The notes beneath the pieces are model-generated. The model saw only the letters and a list, made by a program, of their open reading frames with translations, did no database searches and was not told the DNA's origin. Below, in pieces: positions 1 to 7,963 of a stretch of DNA of 64,000 nucleotides. The translations under genes were made by a program, and so were the position numbers. Origin of the DNA: Pseudomonas fluorescens (GTDB lineage: Bacteria > Pseudomonadota > Gammaproteobacteria > Pseudomonadales > Pseudomonadaceae); the NCBI RefSeq assembly GCF_902497745.1, contig NZ_CABVHJ010000012.1, positions 124,001-188,000 of the forward strand, written 5' to 3'. How positions within the stretch are numbered: the first letter of the stretch is position 1; every line of letters starts with the position of its first letter.

Positions 1-363
1 TTCCTGCGGCAACAGCGGGGTAGCGAGGTTCAGCTTGTTCTGAACCTGCACCTGCGCGGTGTCGGAGTTAGTGCCTTGCTCGAAGGTCGCGGTGATGGTC
101 ATGCTGCCGTCGGAGTTACTTTCCGAGGACACATAACGCAGGTTGTCGATACCGTTGAGCTGCTGCTCGATCACCTGGACGACGGTGTCCTGCACGGTTT
201 GCGCCGAAGCGCCCGGGTAGGTCACGGAGATCGCAATGGCCGGCGGCGCAATGCTCGGGTACTGGTTGATCGGCAATTTCAGGATCGAAAGTGCCCCGAC
301 CAGCATGATCACCAGGGCAATTACCCAGGCGAAAATCGGACGGTCGATGAAGAATTTTGACAT
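1..363 (-). CDS. emhB: RND efflux inner-membrane transporter, N-terminal part (EmhB/TtgB/MexB type)
   Basis: This is the first 121 residues of a hydrophobe/amphiphile RND pump; the rest lies beyond the left edge of the window. The start MSKFFIDRPIFAWV, the first membrane helix and the following periplasmic stretch (NQYPSIAPPAIAISVTYPGA) are typical of AcrB/MexB proteins. In this family the protein forms a proton-driven trimer that captures drugs, solvents or hydrophobic compounds and feeds them through the adaptor to an outer-membrane channel. The ATG lies 3 bases after the emhA stop, so the two genes form an operon. The symbol follows the P. fluorescens emhABC naming; ttgB is the P. putida equivalent. 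The substrate range cannot be read from this fragment. Confidence 0.9.
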   Translation of the reverse strand, partial: MSKFFIDRPIFAWVIALVIMLVGALSILKLPINQYPSIAPPAIAISVTYPGASAQTVQDTVVQVIEQQLNGIDNLRYVSSESNSDGSMTITATFEQGTNSDTAQVQVQNKLNLATPLLPQE

Positions 364-366
364 GGA

Positions 367-1524
367 TTACTCCCCTTTGCCGCCGGCGGCTTTGTCAGCT
401 GCCTGAGCGGGGGCCGGGTTCTTGTTGCCTACGTTAGTGGCTTCGGTCGGGTTGACCTGAACACCTGGACGCACGTACTGCAGGCCTTCGGTGATCAAGC
501 GATCGCCGGCCTTCAGGCCGTCTTCGATCAGCCACTGGCTGCCGACGGTGCGGCTGGCCTTGAGCTGACGCAGCTCGACCTTGTTGTCGGCGCCGACGAC
601 CAGTGCGGTCGGGGTGCCTTTGAGGTCGCGGGTCACGCCCTGCTGCGGCGCCAGAATGGCGGCGGCGTTGACCCCGGCCTGCAACTGGGCGCGAACGAAC
701 ATGCCTGGCAGCAGGGTGTGATCCGGGTTCGGGAACACGGCGCGCAAGGTCACGGAACCGGTAGTCGGGTCAACCGTGACTTCGGAGAATTCCAGCTTAC
801 CGTCAAGCTTGTACTGGCTGCCGTCTTCCAGGGTCAGTTTGACCGCTGCGGCGGTATCGCCGGACTTCTGCAGGCGACCGCTTTCCAGCTCACGGCGCAG
901 CTCCAGCAGTTCAACCGAGGACTGGGTGACGTCGACGTAGATCGGGTCCAGTTGCTGGATCGTCGCCATCGCGTCGGCCTGGCCATTGCTGACCAGTGCA
1001 CCTTCGGTGACCGAAGAGCGGCCAATGCGACCGGAGATCGGCGCGTAAACCTTGGTGTAACGCACGTTGATCTGCGCGGTCTGCAACGACGCTTCCGATT
1101 CCATGCGGTTGGCCACTGCGGTGTCGTATTCCTGACGGCTCACGGCCTGCTCGTCGACCAGTTGCTTGTAGCGGTCGGAGATCGACTTGGTCGAACGCAG
1201 GTTGGCTTCGGCGCTTTTCAGGGTCGCTTCATAGACCGCCGGATCGATCTGGTACAGCTGCTGGCCGGCTTTGACATCGCCGCCTTCCTTGAACAGACGC
1301 TTGAGAATGATGCCGTTGACCTGCGGTCGAACTTCAGCGATGCGGAACGCACTGGTGCGGCCCGGCAGTTCCGAGGTGAGGGTAAAGGCTTGTGGTTGCA
1401 GGGTGACGACGCCGACCTGAGGCGGTGGAGCGGCCGGGGCCGCTTCTTCCTTTTTACATCCGCTGAGCAGCGATGCCAGGGCGACGGCAGTGACCAGAGC
1501 GGTAACAGCTGGCTTGAATTGCAT
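367..1524 (-). CDS. emhA: RND efflux periplasmic adaptor lipoprotein (EmhA/TtgA/MexA type)
   Basis: This 385-residue membrane fusion protein links the inner-membrane RND pump to the outer-membrane channel. The N-terminus has a lipoprotein signal with lipobox LLSGC, lipid Cys at residue 23, then KKEEAAP. The barrel-sandwich/lipoyl region (about 60-100), the hairpin (GQQLYQIDPAVYEATL onwards) and the beta-barrel end (LVVGADNKVELRQL, GLKAGDRLITEGL) are all visible. A longer in-frame start exists 12 codons upstream, but the ATG at 1524 is preceded by GAGGATC and begins a proper signal peptide. It is the first gene of the emh operon, divergent from the repressor gene emhR, and reads from the operator region at 1616-1645. 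Confidence 0.93.
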   Translation of the reverse strand: MQFKPAVTALVTAVALASLLSGCKKEEAAPAAPPPQVGVVTLQPQAFTLTSELPGRTSAFRIAEVRPQVNGIILKRLFKEGGDVKAGQQLYQIDPAVYEATLKSAEANLRSTKSISDRYKQLVDEQAVSRQEYDTAVANRMESEASLQTAQINVRYTKVYAPISGRIGRSSVTEGALVSNGQADAMATIQQLDPIYVDVTQSSVELLELRRELESGRLQKSGDTAAAVKLTLEDGSQYKLDGKLEFSEVTVDPTTGSVTLRAVFPNPDHTLLPGMFVRAQLQAGVNAAAILAPQQGVTRDLKGTPTALVVGADNKVELRQLKASRTVGSQWLIEDGLKAGDRLITEGLQYVRPGVQVNPTEATNVGNKNPAPAQAADKAAGGKGE

Positions 1525-1615
1525 GAAGATCCTCGGGTCAGGCGCGCAAAAAGCGCACAAGAAGTGTGAAAGGGTAAAAAATGCGTACCGAGTGGATAAG
1601 TAGCTTGCTAAGTAA

Positions 1616-1645
1616 TATACTTACGTTCATGGTTGTTTGTAAATA
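1616..1645. promoter_or_regulatory. Likely EmhR/TtgR operator in the divergent emhA-emhR promoter region
   Basis: The 30 bases from TATACTTACG to TTTGTAAATA form an imperfect inverted repeat (tatacttac / gtttgtaaata). From memory it closely resembles the P. putida TtgR operator. It sits between the divergent genes, about 90 bases from emhA and 145 from emhR, where a TetR repressor would control both promoters. The match to TtgR is recalled, not computed. Confidence 0.75.
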
Positions 1646-1790
1646 CCTGCGCCGCGTATCCAAGCTGTTACAAAAGTCGTCGCAGGGTTTGAAATTGTAG
1701 GCCGGGGAGCTGATCCGCGAGAGATCACCCCTTCTTTATTCAGCGGATATTCAGCCATCCCTGAAACATCCTGTTTGAGGTTTTACTGTC

Positions 1791-2423
1791 ATGGTCCGTC
1801 GTACCAAAGAGGAAGCTCAAGAAACCCGTAGCCAGATCCTGGAAGCGGCGGAGAAAGCCTTTTATGAAAGGGGCGTCGCTCGTACGACACTGGCCGATAT
1901 CGCAACACTGGCGGGTGTCACGCGCGGTGCCATTTACTGGCATTTCAGCAACAAGGCCGATCTGGTGCAGGCGATGCTCGATTCGTTGCGTGAGCCGCTG
2001 GATGAACTGGCCAGAGCCAGCGAAAGTGAAGACGAGCTCGACCCGCTGGGCTGCATGCGCCAACTGCTGATTCATTTGTTTCATCAAGTTGCGCTGGACC
2101 CGAAAACCCGGCGTATCAACGAAATTCTGTTTCATAAGTGCGAGTTCACCGATGAAATGTGCGATTTGCGCCAGCAGCGCCGGGACGTCAGTCTCGATTG
2201 CAATGAGCGCATCGCTCTGACGTTGCGTAATGCGGTGAATCGCGGCCAGTTGCCGGAAGATCTCGACACTGCCCGTGCGGCCATCAGCATTCACAGCTAT
2301 ATCGATGGCCTTCTGTATGGATGGCTGCTGGCGCCGGACAGCTTTGAGCTGCATGCCGAGGCCGAGCGTTGGGTCGATACAGGGTTGGATATGCTGCGCC
2401 TGAGCCCCAGCCTGCGCAAATGA
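1791..2423 (+). CDS. emhR: TetR-family repressor of the RND efflux operon (EmhR/TtgR type)
   Basis: This 210-residue TetR regulator has its helix-turn-helix at about residues 25-57 (TTLADIATLAGVTRGAIYWHFSNK). The C-terminal part is the TetR_C_2 ligand-binding domain typical of AcrR, TtgR and MexZ-like repressors, and includes EILFHKCEFTDEM and the late motif SYIDGLLYGWL. It is transcribed away from emhAB across the operator at 1616-1645, the standard arrangement for a local repressor released by pump substrates. The start is preceded by TGAGG. A 68-residue open frame inside the gene is a shadow. EmhR is the P. fluorescens name and TtgR the P. putida one. Confidence 0.92.
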   Translation: MVRRTKEEAQETRSQILEAAEKAFYERGVARTTLADIATLAGVTRGAIYWHFSNKADLVQAMLDSLREPLDELARASESEDELDPLGCMRQLLIHLFHQVALDPKTRRINEILFHKCEFTDEMCDLRQQRRDVSLDCNERIALTLRNAVNRGQLPEDLDTARAAISIHSYIDGLLYGWLLAPDSFELHAEAERWVDTGLDMLRLSPSLRK

Positions 2424-2560
2424 AACAAAATGCGTAATTGGCACAGCTTATGTCAATTGGCCTGCCTTTATATACGTTTGCGGCGGGGAGTTTATACGTA
2501 GCGAGCTACGCATTTTGTAGGGAATTTGTGTCTTCTGTGTGAATGAGTGTTGGCCGCTTG

Positions 2561-2721
2561 CCCTCACCCTAACCCTCTCCCAGAGGGAGAGGGGACTGAC
2601 CGAGGTGTTCTTGCAAGTTACACCGACCTGAAAAACCCAGTCGAACTCTGGTTTCAAACATTCCCCGATCGGCTCCCTCTCCCTTGGGAGAGGGCTGGGC
2701 GGGCGGCGTTCCGATGAGGGG
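2561..2721. repeat. Long palindromic repeat, CCCTCACCCTAACCCTCTCCC family, copy 1
   Basis: The element opens with CCCTCACCCTAACCCTCTCC, then an AGAGGGAGAGG arm, a unique centre containing ACACCGACCTG, and closes with TCCCTCTCCCTTGGGAGAGGG and GATGAGGGG. Related elements lie at 16998-17229, 38552-38713 and 48078-48429. All four are intergenic, and open frames across them are not genes. The rest of the 2424-2817 gap holds only this element and the terminator at 2761. Confidence 0.8.
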
Positions 2722-2760
2722 CTACGTACTCAGCCGCGCAATCAATCTCCCGGCGAACAC

Positions 2761-2796
2761 AAAAAAAGCCCCCAACTCTCACAAGTCGGGGGCTTT
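2761..2796 (-). terminator. Rho-independent terminator downstream of xenB
   Basis: On the minus strand AAAGCCCCCGACTT, a short loop and GTTGGGGGCT are followed by a run of T. The hairpin lies about 20 bases past the xenB stop and ends the arsR-MFS-xenB transcript. Confidence 0.9.
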
Positions 2797-2817
2797 CGCG
2801 TTTCTGCGTGTTGCGTA

Positions 2818-3867
2818 TTACAGCGTTGGATAGTCGATATAACCCACCGGGCCTTTAGCGTAGAACAGCTCCGGACGCGCATCATTCAACGGCGCATCAG
2901 CCTTCAAACGAGCTGGCAGATCCGGGTTGGCAATGAACGGCACGCCGAACGCCACAGCGTCAGCCTTGCCGCTGGCCAGCCATTCATTGGCGCTGTCCTT
3001 GGTGAATTTTTCGTTGGCGATGTACGGGCCACCGAAAGCTTCTTTCAGTTGTGGACCGAGGCTGTCGGCGCCTTCTTTCTCACGGGAGCAGATGAACGCG
3101 ATGCCGCGTTTGCCCAGCTCACGAGCGACGTAGGTGAAGGTTTCTGCCAGGTTGTCGTCGCCCATGTCGTGGGAGTCAGCGCGCGGTGCAAGGTGCACAC
3201 CGACACGGCCGGCGCCCCAGACTTCGATCGCTGCATCAGTCACTTCCAGCAACAGGCGTGCACGGTTTTCCAGCGAGCCACCGTAATTGTCGGTGCGCTG
3301 GTTGGTGCTGCTTTGCAAAAACTGGTCGAGCAGGTAACCGTTGGCGCCGTGGATTTCCACGCCGTCGAAACCGGCCGCTTTGGCGTTTTCGGCGCCGGTG
3401 CGGTAGGCGTCGACGATGTCGGCGATTTCAGCGGTTTCCAGTGCACGCGGAGTCGGGTAGTCGGCCAGTGGGCGTACCAGGCTGACGTGGCCTTTCGGCT
3501 GGATCGCGCTCGGTGCCACCGGTGCTTCACCGTTGAGGTAGGACGGGTGGGAAACCCGGCCGACATGCCACAGTTGCAGGAAGATCTTGCCGCCAGCGCC
3601 GTGAATCGCTTTGGTCACGTTGGCCCAGCCGCGCACTTGATCGTTGGACCAGATGCCCGGGGTGTCCGGGTAGCCAACGCCCATTGGCGTCACCGACGTG
3701 GCTTCGCTGAGGATCAGGCCTGCGGAAGCACGCTGTACGTAGTACTCAGCCATCAACGCGTTGGGCACGCGACCTTCGTCGGCGCGGCAGCGGGTCAGGG
3801 GGGCCATGATGATGCGGTTGGCCAGCTCGATGTCGCCAAGTTTGATCGGATCGAAAATAGTTGCCAT
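2818..3867 (-). CDS. xenB: Old yellow enzyme-family flavin reductase (xenobiotic reductase XenB)
   Basis: This 349-residue FMN-dependent TIM-barrel enzyme of the old yellow enzyme family should use NADPH to reduce activated alkenes and nitro compounds or nitrate esters. The N-terminus MATIFDPIKLGDIELANRI, the WHVGR motif near 100-104, the His173/Asn176 pair in EIHGANGYLLDQF that binds substrate, and TDNYGGSLENRARL are all classic. Length and sequence agree with XenB of P. fluorescens as I remember it. A longer reading adds 19 residues, but the ATG at 3867 has GAGGG upstream and gives the family's normal start. It is the last gene of an operon with an MFS exporter and an ArsR regulator. Confidence 0.93.
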   Translation of the reverse strand: MATIFDPIKLGDIELANRIIMAPLTRCRADEGRVPNALMAEYYVQRASAGLILSEATSVTPMGVGYPDTPGIWSNDQVRGWANVTKAIHGAGGKIFLQLWHVGRVSHPSYLNGEAPVAPSAIQPKGHVSLVRPLADYPTPRALETAEIADIVDAYRTGAENAKAAGFDGVEIHGANGYLLDQFLQSSTNQRTDNYGGSLENRARLLLEVTDAAIEVWGAGRVGVHLAPRADSHDMGDDNLAETFTYVARELGKRGIAFICSREKEGADSLGPQLKEAFGGPYIANEKFTKDSANEWLASGKADAVAFGVPFIANPDLPARLKADAPLNDARPELFYAKGPVGYIDYPTL

Positions 3868-3895
3868 GTCTACAACCCTCGTAAGTGGAAAGTAA

Positions 3896-5062
3896 TCAGT
3901 TAGTTGCCGGGGCCAGATCGGCATTGCCGTTCTGACGGAAAGTAATCAGCGTCACCAGCAGGGCGAGCACGGCCAGGGCGGCGGCTGCGAGCGGTACGCT
4001 GGTCAGGCCGTAGCCGTGGGCGATGACGCTGCCGCCAACCCAGGCGCCGAGCGCGTTACCGACGTTGAAGGCGCCGATGTTCAGGGTCGAAACCAGGTTT
4101 GGTGCGGCTTTGCCGAAGGTCACCACGTTGACTTGCAGCGCCGGTACGGCGGCGAAACACGCGGTGGCCCAGAGGAACAGGGTGATTTCGGTGGGGATCA
4201 GCGCGACGCTGGTCCAGGTCAGCACGGTGGAGACCACGGCCATGGCGATGAATACGCCGATCAGCGTGGCGGCCATGCCCTTGTCGGCGAGTTTGCCGCC
4301 GATGATGTTGCCGACGGTCAGGCCCAGGCCGATCAGCATCAGCGTCCAGGTCACGCCACGGGGCGACACGCCGGTGACTTCGCCAAGCAGCGGCGCGACG
4401 TAGGTGAACAGTGTGAAGACGGAAGCGGCGAACAACGCGGTCATGCTCAGCGACAACCAGATCCCGGCACCTTTAAGGGCGGCGAGTTCAGCGCGCATAT
4501 CGAGTTTTTCTTCGTCACGTTTGGCCGGCAGGAAGCGGATCAGGCCGATCAGCGCAATCACTCCGATAACGGTGACGGCCCAGAAGGTCGAGCGCCAGCC
4601 GTATTGCTGACCCAGCGCAGTGCCCAGCGGTACACCAAGGACGTTGGCCAGGGTCAGACCTGTGAACATCAGGGCCACCGCCGACGCACGCTTGTTGGCC
4701 GGCACCAGATTGGCCGCCACCACCGAGCCGATACCGAAGAACGCGCCGTGGCACAGCGCGGTGATCACGCGGGCAAACATCAGCACGTTGTAGTCACTGG
4801 CAATGGCACACAGCAAGTTGCCAACAATAAAAATGCCCATCAACGCCACCAGTGCTGCTTTGCGCGGCAGTTTGGCGGTGGCCATTGCCATGAACGGCGC
4901 ACCGATCGCCACGCCGAGGGCGTAACCGGTCACTAGCCAGCCGGCGCCGGGGATCGACACACCGAGGTCGGCCGCTACATCGGGCAGCAAGCCCATGATG
5001 ACGAACTCGGTGGTGCCGATAGCGAAGGCGCTCAAGGCGAGGATGAGGAGCGAGAGGGGCAT
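3896..5062 (-). CDS. MFS transporter of the AraJ/YdhP drug-proton antiporter type
   Basis: This 388-residue major facilitator protein has about 12 membrane segments. The start LLILALSAFAIGTTEFVIMGLLPDVA and the loop PFMAMATAKLPRKAAL are hallmarks of the arabinose-efflux/YdhP subgroup of proton antiporters. RBS AAGGAAACC precedes the ATG. It sits between the regulator and xenB, 28 bases from xenB, so it is probably co-induced with the reductase and may export the same toxic compound or its reduced product. The substrate cannot be deduced. Confidence 0.88.
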   Translation of the reverse strand: MPLSLLILALSAFAIGTTEFVIMGLLPDVAADLGVSIPGAGWLVTGYALGVAIGAPFMAMATAKLPRKAALVALMGIFIVGNLLCAIASDYNVLMFARVITALCHGAFFGIGSVVAANLVPANKRASAVALMFTGLTLANVLGVPLGTALGQQYGWRSTFWAVTVIGVIALIGLIRFLPAKRDEEKLDMRAELAALKGAGIWLSLSMTALFAASVFTLFTYVAPLLGEVTGVSPRGVTWTLMLIGLGLTVGNIIGGKLADKGMAATLIGVFIAMAVVSTVLTWTSVALIPTEITLFLWATACFAAVPALQVNVVTFGKAAPNLVSTLNIGAFNVGNALGAWVGGSVIAHGYGLTSVPLAAAALAVLALLVTLITFRQNGNADLAPATN

Positions 5063-5096
5063 GCAGGTTTCCTTGTCGGCTGGCTGACGTTAAGGG

Positions 5097-5399
5097 TCAG
5101 AGCTCTTTACTGAGGGTGCTGAGGAACGCCTGGATCACGTCCTCGTTACGTTTGAAAAAGTGCCATTGACCGGCCTTCTGGCTGCTGATCAGACCGGCGC
5201 GTTGTAACGTTGCGAGGTGTGCCGAAACGGTCGACTGCGACAAGCCGCAGCGTTGATCGATCTGCCCGGCGCAAATGCCGTACTCGTGGTTGTGCAACTG
5301 TTCCGGGAATTCGTTCTTCGGGTCTTTCAGCCAGTTGAGGATGTCTCGCCGTACTGGGTGCGCCAGGGCTTTTATTATTTCGTCGAGGTCGAGGTTCAT
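5097..5399 (-). CDS. ArsR-family transcriptional regulator of the xenB operon
   Basis: This 100-residue winged-helix regulator has ALAHPVRRDILNWL at the N-terminus and the recognition helix QRCGLSQSTVSAHLATLQRAGLI at about 50-72. The classic ArsR CVC metal box is absent; two cysteines (GICAGQIDQRCG) sit just before the recognition helix, so it could sense a thiol-reactive or electrophilic compound instead of a metal. That would fit the reductase and exporter it travels with. It is the first gene of the operon, 34 bases before the MFS gene, and the upstream region carries repeated ATCGCGAT palindromes that are its likely binding sites. Confidence 0.88.
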   Translation of the reverse strand: MNLDLDEIIKALAHPVRRDILNWLKDPKNEFPEQLHNHEYGICAGQIDQRCGLSQSTVSAHLATLQRAGLISSQKAGQWHFFKRNEDVIQAFLSTLSKEL

Positions 5400-5426
5400 G
5401 GCAGGTGCTCACAATGTGTACAACGC

Positions 5427-5520
5427 TATATCGCGATGTGGCGAAATATAAATCGTTGGATCGCGATACACCAATATGATTTTGTTCTGACGTCAGCATA
5501 AATTGGTATATCGCGTTATA
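5427..5520. promoter_or_regulatory. Repeated ATCGCGAT palindromes, likely operators of the ArsR regulator
   Basis: Two perfect 8-base palindromes ATCGCGAT lie at 5430-5437 and 5460-5467, within longer tatatcgcgat and ggatcgcgata contexts. A related tatatcgcgttata occurs at 5508-5520. They sit in the 5400-5568 gap between divergent arsR and acpH. Their spacing and position next to an autoregulated ArsR gene make them probable operators. Assigning them to this regulator is inference. Confidence 0.6.
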
Positions 5521-5568
5521 ACGATACATGGGTGTGTGGCTTATCGGCCGCAGTGCTAAGCTGCGCCC

Positions 5569-6153
5569 ATGAACTATCTCGCACATTTACACCTCGGTGG
5601 CCAGCGCCCCGGGCAATTGCTCGGCAGTCTGTATGGCGATTTCGTCAAAGGCCGGCTGCAAGGGCAGTTTGCGCCGGAGGTGGAAGCGGCCATTCAGCTG
5701 CATCGCCGGATTGACGTGTTCACTGATCGCCATCCGCTGGTGGACATTGCTTTGGGGCGCTTTTCCGATACCCGCCGGCGTTATGCCGGGATCGTCCTCG
5801 ATGTGTTTTTCGATCATTGCCTGGCGCGGGACTGGCGCATGTACGCCGATCAGCCGCTGGAAGTATTTACGGCTGATGTGTATCGGGTGCTGACCCGCGA
5901 ACCGCAATTGCCCGAACGATTGGCGAGGATCGCCCCGCACATGGTCGCCAATGACTGGCTGGGTTCGTATCAGGAATTTGAAGTGCTGGAGCAGGTGTTG
6001 CGCGGGATCTCGCGGCGGTTGAGCCGGCCGGAGGAACTGGCGGGGGCGATGCAGGAATTGCGGCGGTTGTATGAGCCGCTCAGCGAAGACTTCCGCATGT
6101 TCTACCCCCAACTCCAGGACTTCGCACAAAACCCCGAATCACTGAAGATCTAA
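5569..6153 (+). CDS. acpH: Acyl carrier protein phosphodiesterase (ACP hydrolase)
   Basis: This 194-residue protein starts MNYLAHLHLGGQRPGQLLGSLYGDFVKG, the signature of AcpH. The family removes 4'-phosphopantetheine from holo-acyl carrier protein, giving apo-ACP and recycling the prosthetic group in the cytoplasm. His and Asp residues of the HD-like fold are visible (HRRIDVFTDRHP, DVFFDHCLARDW), as is the conserved MVANDWLGSYQ. Length is normal. It reads away from the arsR operon, and a REP doublet follows its stop directly, so it is probably monocistronic. Confidence 0.9.
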   Translation: MNYLAHLHLGGQRPGQLLGSLYGDFVKGRLQGQFAPEVEAAIQLHRRIDVFTDRHPLVDIALGRFSDTRRRYAGIVLDVFFDHCLARDWRMYADQPLEVFTADVYRVLTREPQLPERLARIAPHMVANDWLGSYQEFEVLEQVLRGISRRLSRPEELAGAMQELRRLYEPLSEDFRMFYPQLQDFAQNPESLKI

Positions 6154-6155
6154 AG

Positions 6156-6242
6156 GTGGGAGCGAGCCTGCTCGCGAAGGCGGCGTGTCATTCAGCATTT
6201 ATATTGGCTGACATACCGCTTTCGCGAGCAAGCTCGCTCCCA
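6156..6242. repeat. REP doublet (REPIN)
   Basis: Two inverted copies of the GTGGGAGCGAGC...CTCGCGAA palindrome flank a short unique centre. The doublet lies between acpH and the end of olsA. It is the first of 13 such doublets in the window. Confidence 0.92.
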
Positions 6243-6260
6243 AAGGGGAGAGGTGTGTTT

Positions 6261-7055
6261 TCAGGCAGCAATCAGTTCGCCGGCGCGACGCGGTTCAGCC
6301 GGTTTCGCCACCTCACCAAACAACGCCTTCTGCACCGCCTGCTGCGCTTCAAACGCCAGCGCTGCACGCTCACGACCCTGACAGGCCATTGGCTTGAGCA
6401 GGTGCACTTCGACATCGCCGCAATCGTTGCTGAACAGGCGCATCAGGTGCGAGAGCAGATCATCTTCGCCAATGAACGGCGCCAGCGCATCGATCTCGCC
6501 ATCGCGCAGGTAACGGATCGCCACCGGTTGCAGCATCACCTCGGAATCAATCGCCGCCGCCAGTAAGCGACCGTGAAAAGTGCGCAAAGAACGGCCATCG
6601 GTGGTGGTGCCTTCCGGGAACATCAGCAAGGCGTGATCGGTTTGCAGGTGACGGGTCATCTGCTTGCGGATCAACTGGCTGTCGCCCGAACCGCGACGGA
6701 TGAACAGGCTGCCAGCCTTGGCCGCGAGCCAACCGGCCACCGGCCAGGTACGCACTTCGGCCTTGGACAGAAACGACAGCGGCGTGAGCATGCCCAGCAA
6801 CGGAATGTCCGTCCATGAAACGTGATTGCTGACCCACAGCATCGGCTGTTTCGGCAGTTCACCGTGAACCGTCACGCGAAAGGGCAGGGCATTGCTCAGG
6901 CGCGCCATGAAGAAGCGCGACCAGCGCTGACGCCGCTCCATCGAATGCGCCAAACCAATTCGTTCGAATACGCCGAAGACGCTGGCCATGGTCAAGCCCA
7001 GCGACACCACCAGCAGCACCCGCGCGATCCGCGCGTACACCCGCAACCGGCTCAT
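6261..7055 (-). CDS. olsA: Lyso-ornithine lipid / 1-acyl-glycerol-3-phosphate acyltransferase (OlsA type)
   Basis: This 264-residue PlsC-family acyltransferase has a membrane helix at about 8-30. The catalytic HX4D motif is NHVSWTD with His78 and Asp83, and the substrate-binding motif is FPEGTT. With its partner it would O-acylate lyso-ornithine lipid to give ornithine lipid at the inner membrane, a phosphate-free membrane lipid. A longer reading exists, but the ATG at 7055 shares one base with the stop of the upstream olsB (TGATG), showing translational coupling. Activity on lysophosphatidic acid is also possible in this family. Confidence 0.87.
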   Translation of the reverse strand: MSRLRVYARIARVLLVVSLGLTMASVFGVFERIGLAHSMERRQRWSRFFMARLSNALPFRVTVHGELPKQPMLWVSNHVSWTDIPLLGMLTPLSFLSKAEVRTWPVAGWLAAKAGSLFIRRGSGDSQLIRKQMTRHLQTDHALLMFPEGTTTDGRSLRTFHGRLLAAAIDSEVMLQPVAIRYLRDGEIDALAPFIGEDDLLSHLMRLFSNDCGDVEVHLLKPMACQGRERAALAFEAQQAVQKALFGEVAKPAEPRRAGELIAA

Positions 7056-7810
7056 CACACAGCCGCCTTGAAGTGCTTGGCGTAGCGCGGGCAGAGTTCG
7101 TCGCGCTTGAGCAGGATAAACACGTCGGCGACCTGGAAGTCTTCGTCCCAGCACGGCTCACCGCAGATCTTCGCGCCCAGGCGCATATAGGCCTTGAGCA
7201 GCGGTGGCATTTCCGCGATCACGTTCGATGGAATATCCAGCGTCGGCAGCGGATTTTTCGGCTCGGCACGCAGGTGTTCGGTGCACAGATAACGTTCGCG
7301 CAGGCGCTGCATGATCGCGTGGGCCTGAATGCCGCCGTCCTGCATCGGAATGCTCGCGCAACCCATCAGATAGCTGTAGCCGCCCTGATTCAATACTTCG
7401 GCCAACTCGCCCCACAACACCGCGATGGTGCCGCCGTTGCGGTACGCCGGGTCGACGCAGGTGCGGCCGATTTCCAGAATCGGGCCCTGCAGATGCGCGA
7501 GGCCGTGCAGGCTGAACTCTTCTTCGCTGTAGAACTTGCCGAGGCTGCTGGCGGCGGTGTGATCGAGCAAGCGGGTGGTCGCCACTAAACGCCCGGTGTT
7601 CAGATCACGTACGCCGATGTGGCTGCAGTGAACATCATAATCATCCATGTCCAGACCCCGTTCTGCGCCTTTCAGTTTGGCGTTGAACTCGCCGCTGAAG
7701 ACGTTGAAGCGCAAGGCCTGGGCTTGCTGCAGGGCCTCGGCGCCGATCAGGCGTTCGGCTTGCAGGCGGCGTTCATTGCCGGTGTCGCTGATGCGGGCGA
7801 TCTGAGTCAT
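7055..7810 (-). CDS. olsB: L-ornithine N-acyltransferase (OlsB type, GNAT fold)
   Basis: This 251-residue protein of the OlsB/hemolysin-like acyltransferase family transfers a 3-hydroxyacyl chain from ACP to the alpha-amino group of ornithine, the first step of ornithine lipid synthesis. Typical blocks are QAQALRFNVFSGEF, ATTRLLDHTAA, EIGRTCVDPAYRNGGTIAVLW (the acyl/CoA-binding strand-turn) and YLMGCASIPM. It is directly coupled to olsA. Ornithine lipids in pseudomonads are made mainly under phosphate starvation, but I did not identify a Pho box upstream. Confidence 0.9.
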   Translation of the reverse strand: MTQIARISDTGNERRLQAERLIGAEALQQAQALRFNVFSGEFNAKLKGAERGLDMDDYDVHCSHIGVRDLNTGRLVATTRLLDHTAASSLGKFYSEEEFSLHGLAHLQGPILEIGRTCVDPAYRNGGTIAVLWGELAEVLNQGGYSYLMGCASIPMQDGGIQAHAIMQRLRERYLCTEHLRAEPKNPLPTLDIPSNVIAEMPPLLKAYMRLGAKICGEPCWDEDFQVADVFILLKRDELCPRYAKHFKAAV

Positions 7811-7963
7811 GTGAATCTCCGTACGGGCCTTTAACCCGTCGTGGGTTGCAGCCGATCGACTTTCTTTATGCAGCCGTGTTGTGCAAAGTCAGGCTATGTA
7901 GCCCCGGTGTCATCGCCATGAAAGTTTGGTGATGCTTATATGACAGCCCACAAGGAGCCTCTT

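Noticed and set aside
2448..2657. 69-residue minus-strand frame after emhR
   Set aside because: It lies over the long palindromic repeat and is explained by that repeat.
3049..3903. 284-residue plus-strand frame opposite xenB
   Set aside because: This is a shadow of the GC-rich xenB gene, whose family motifs are unmistakable on the other strand.
6156..6242. REP doublets as a CRISPR array
   Set aside because: The repeats are inverted pairs spread between genes, not direct repeats with regular spacers, and no cas gene is present.
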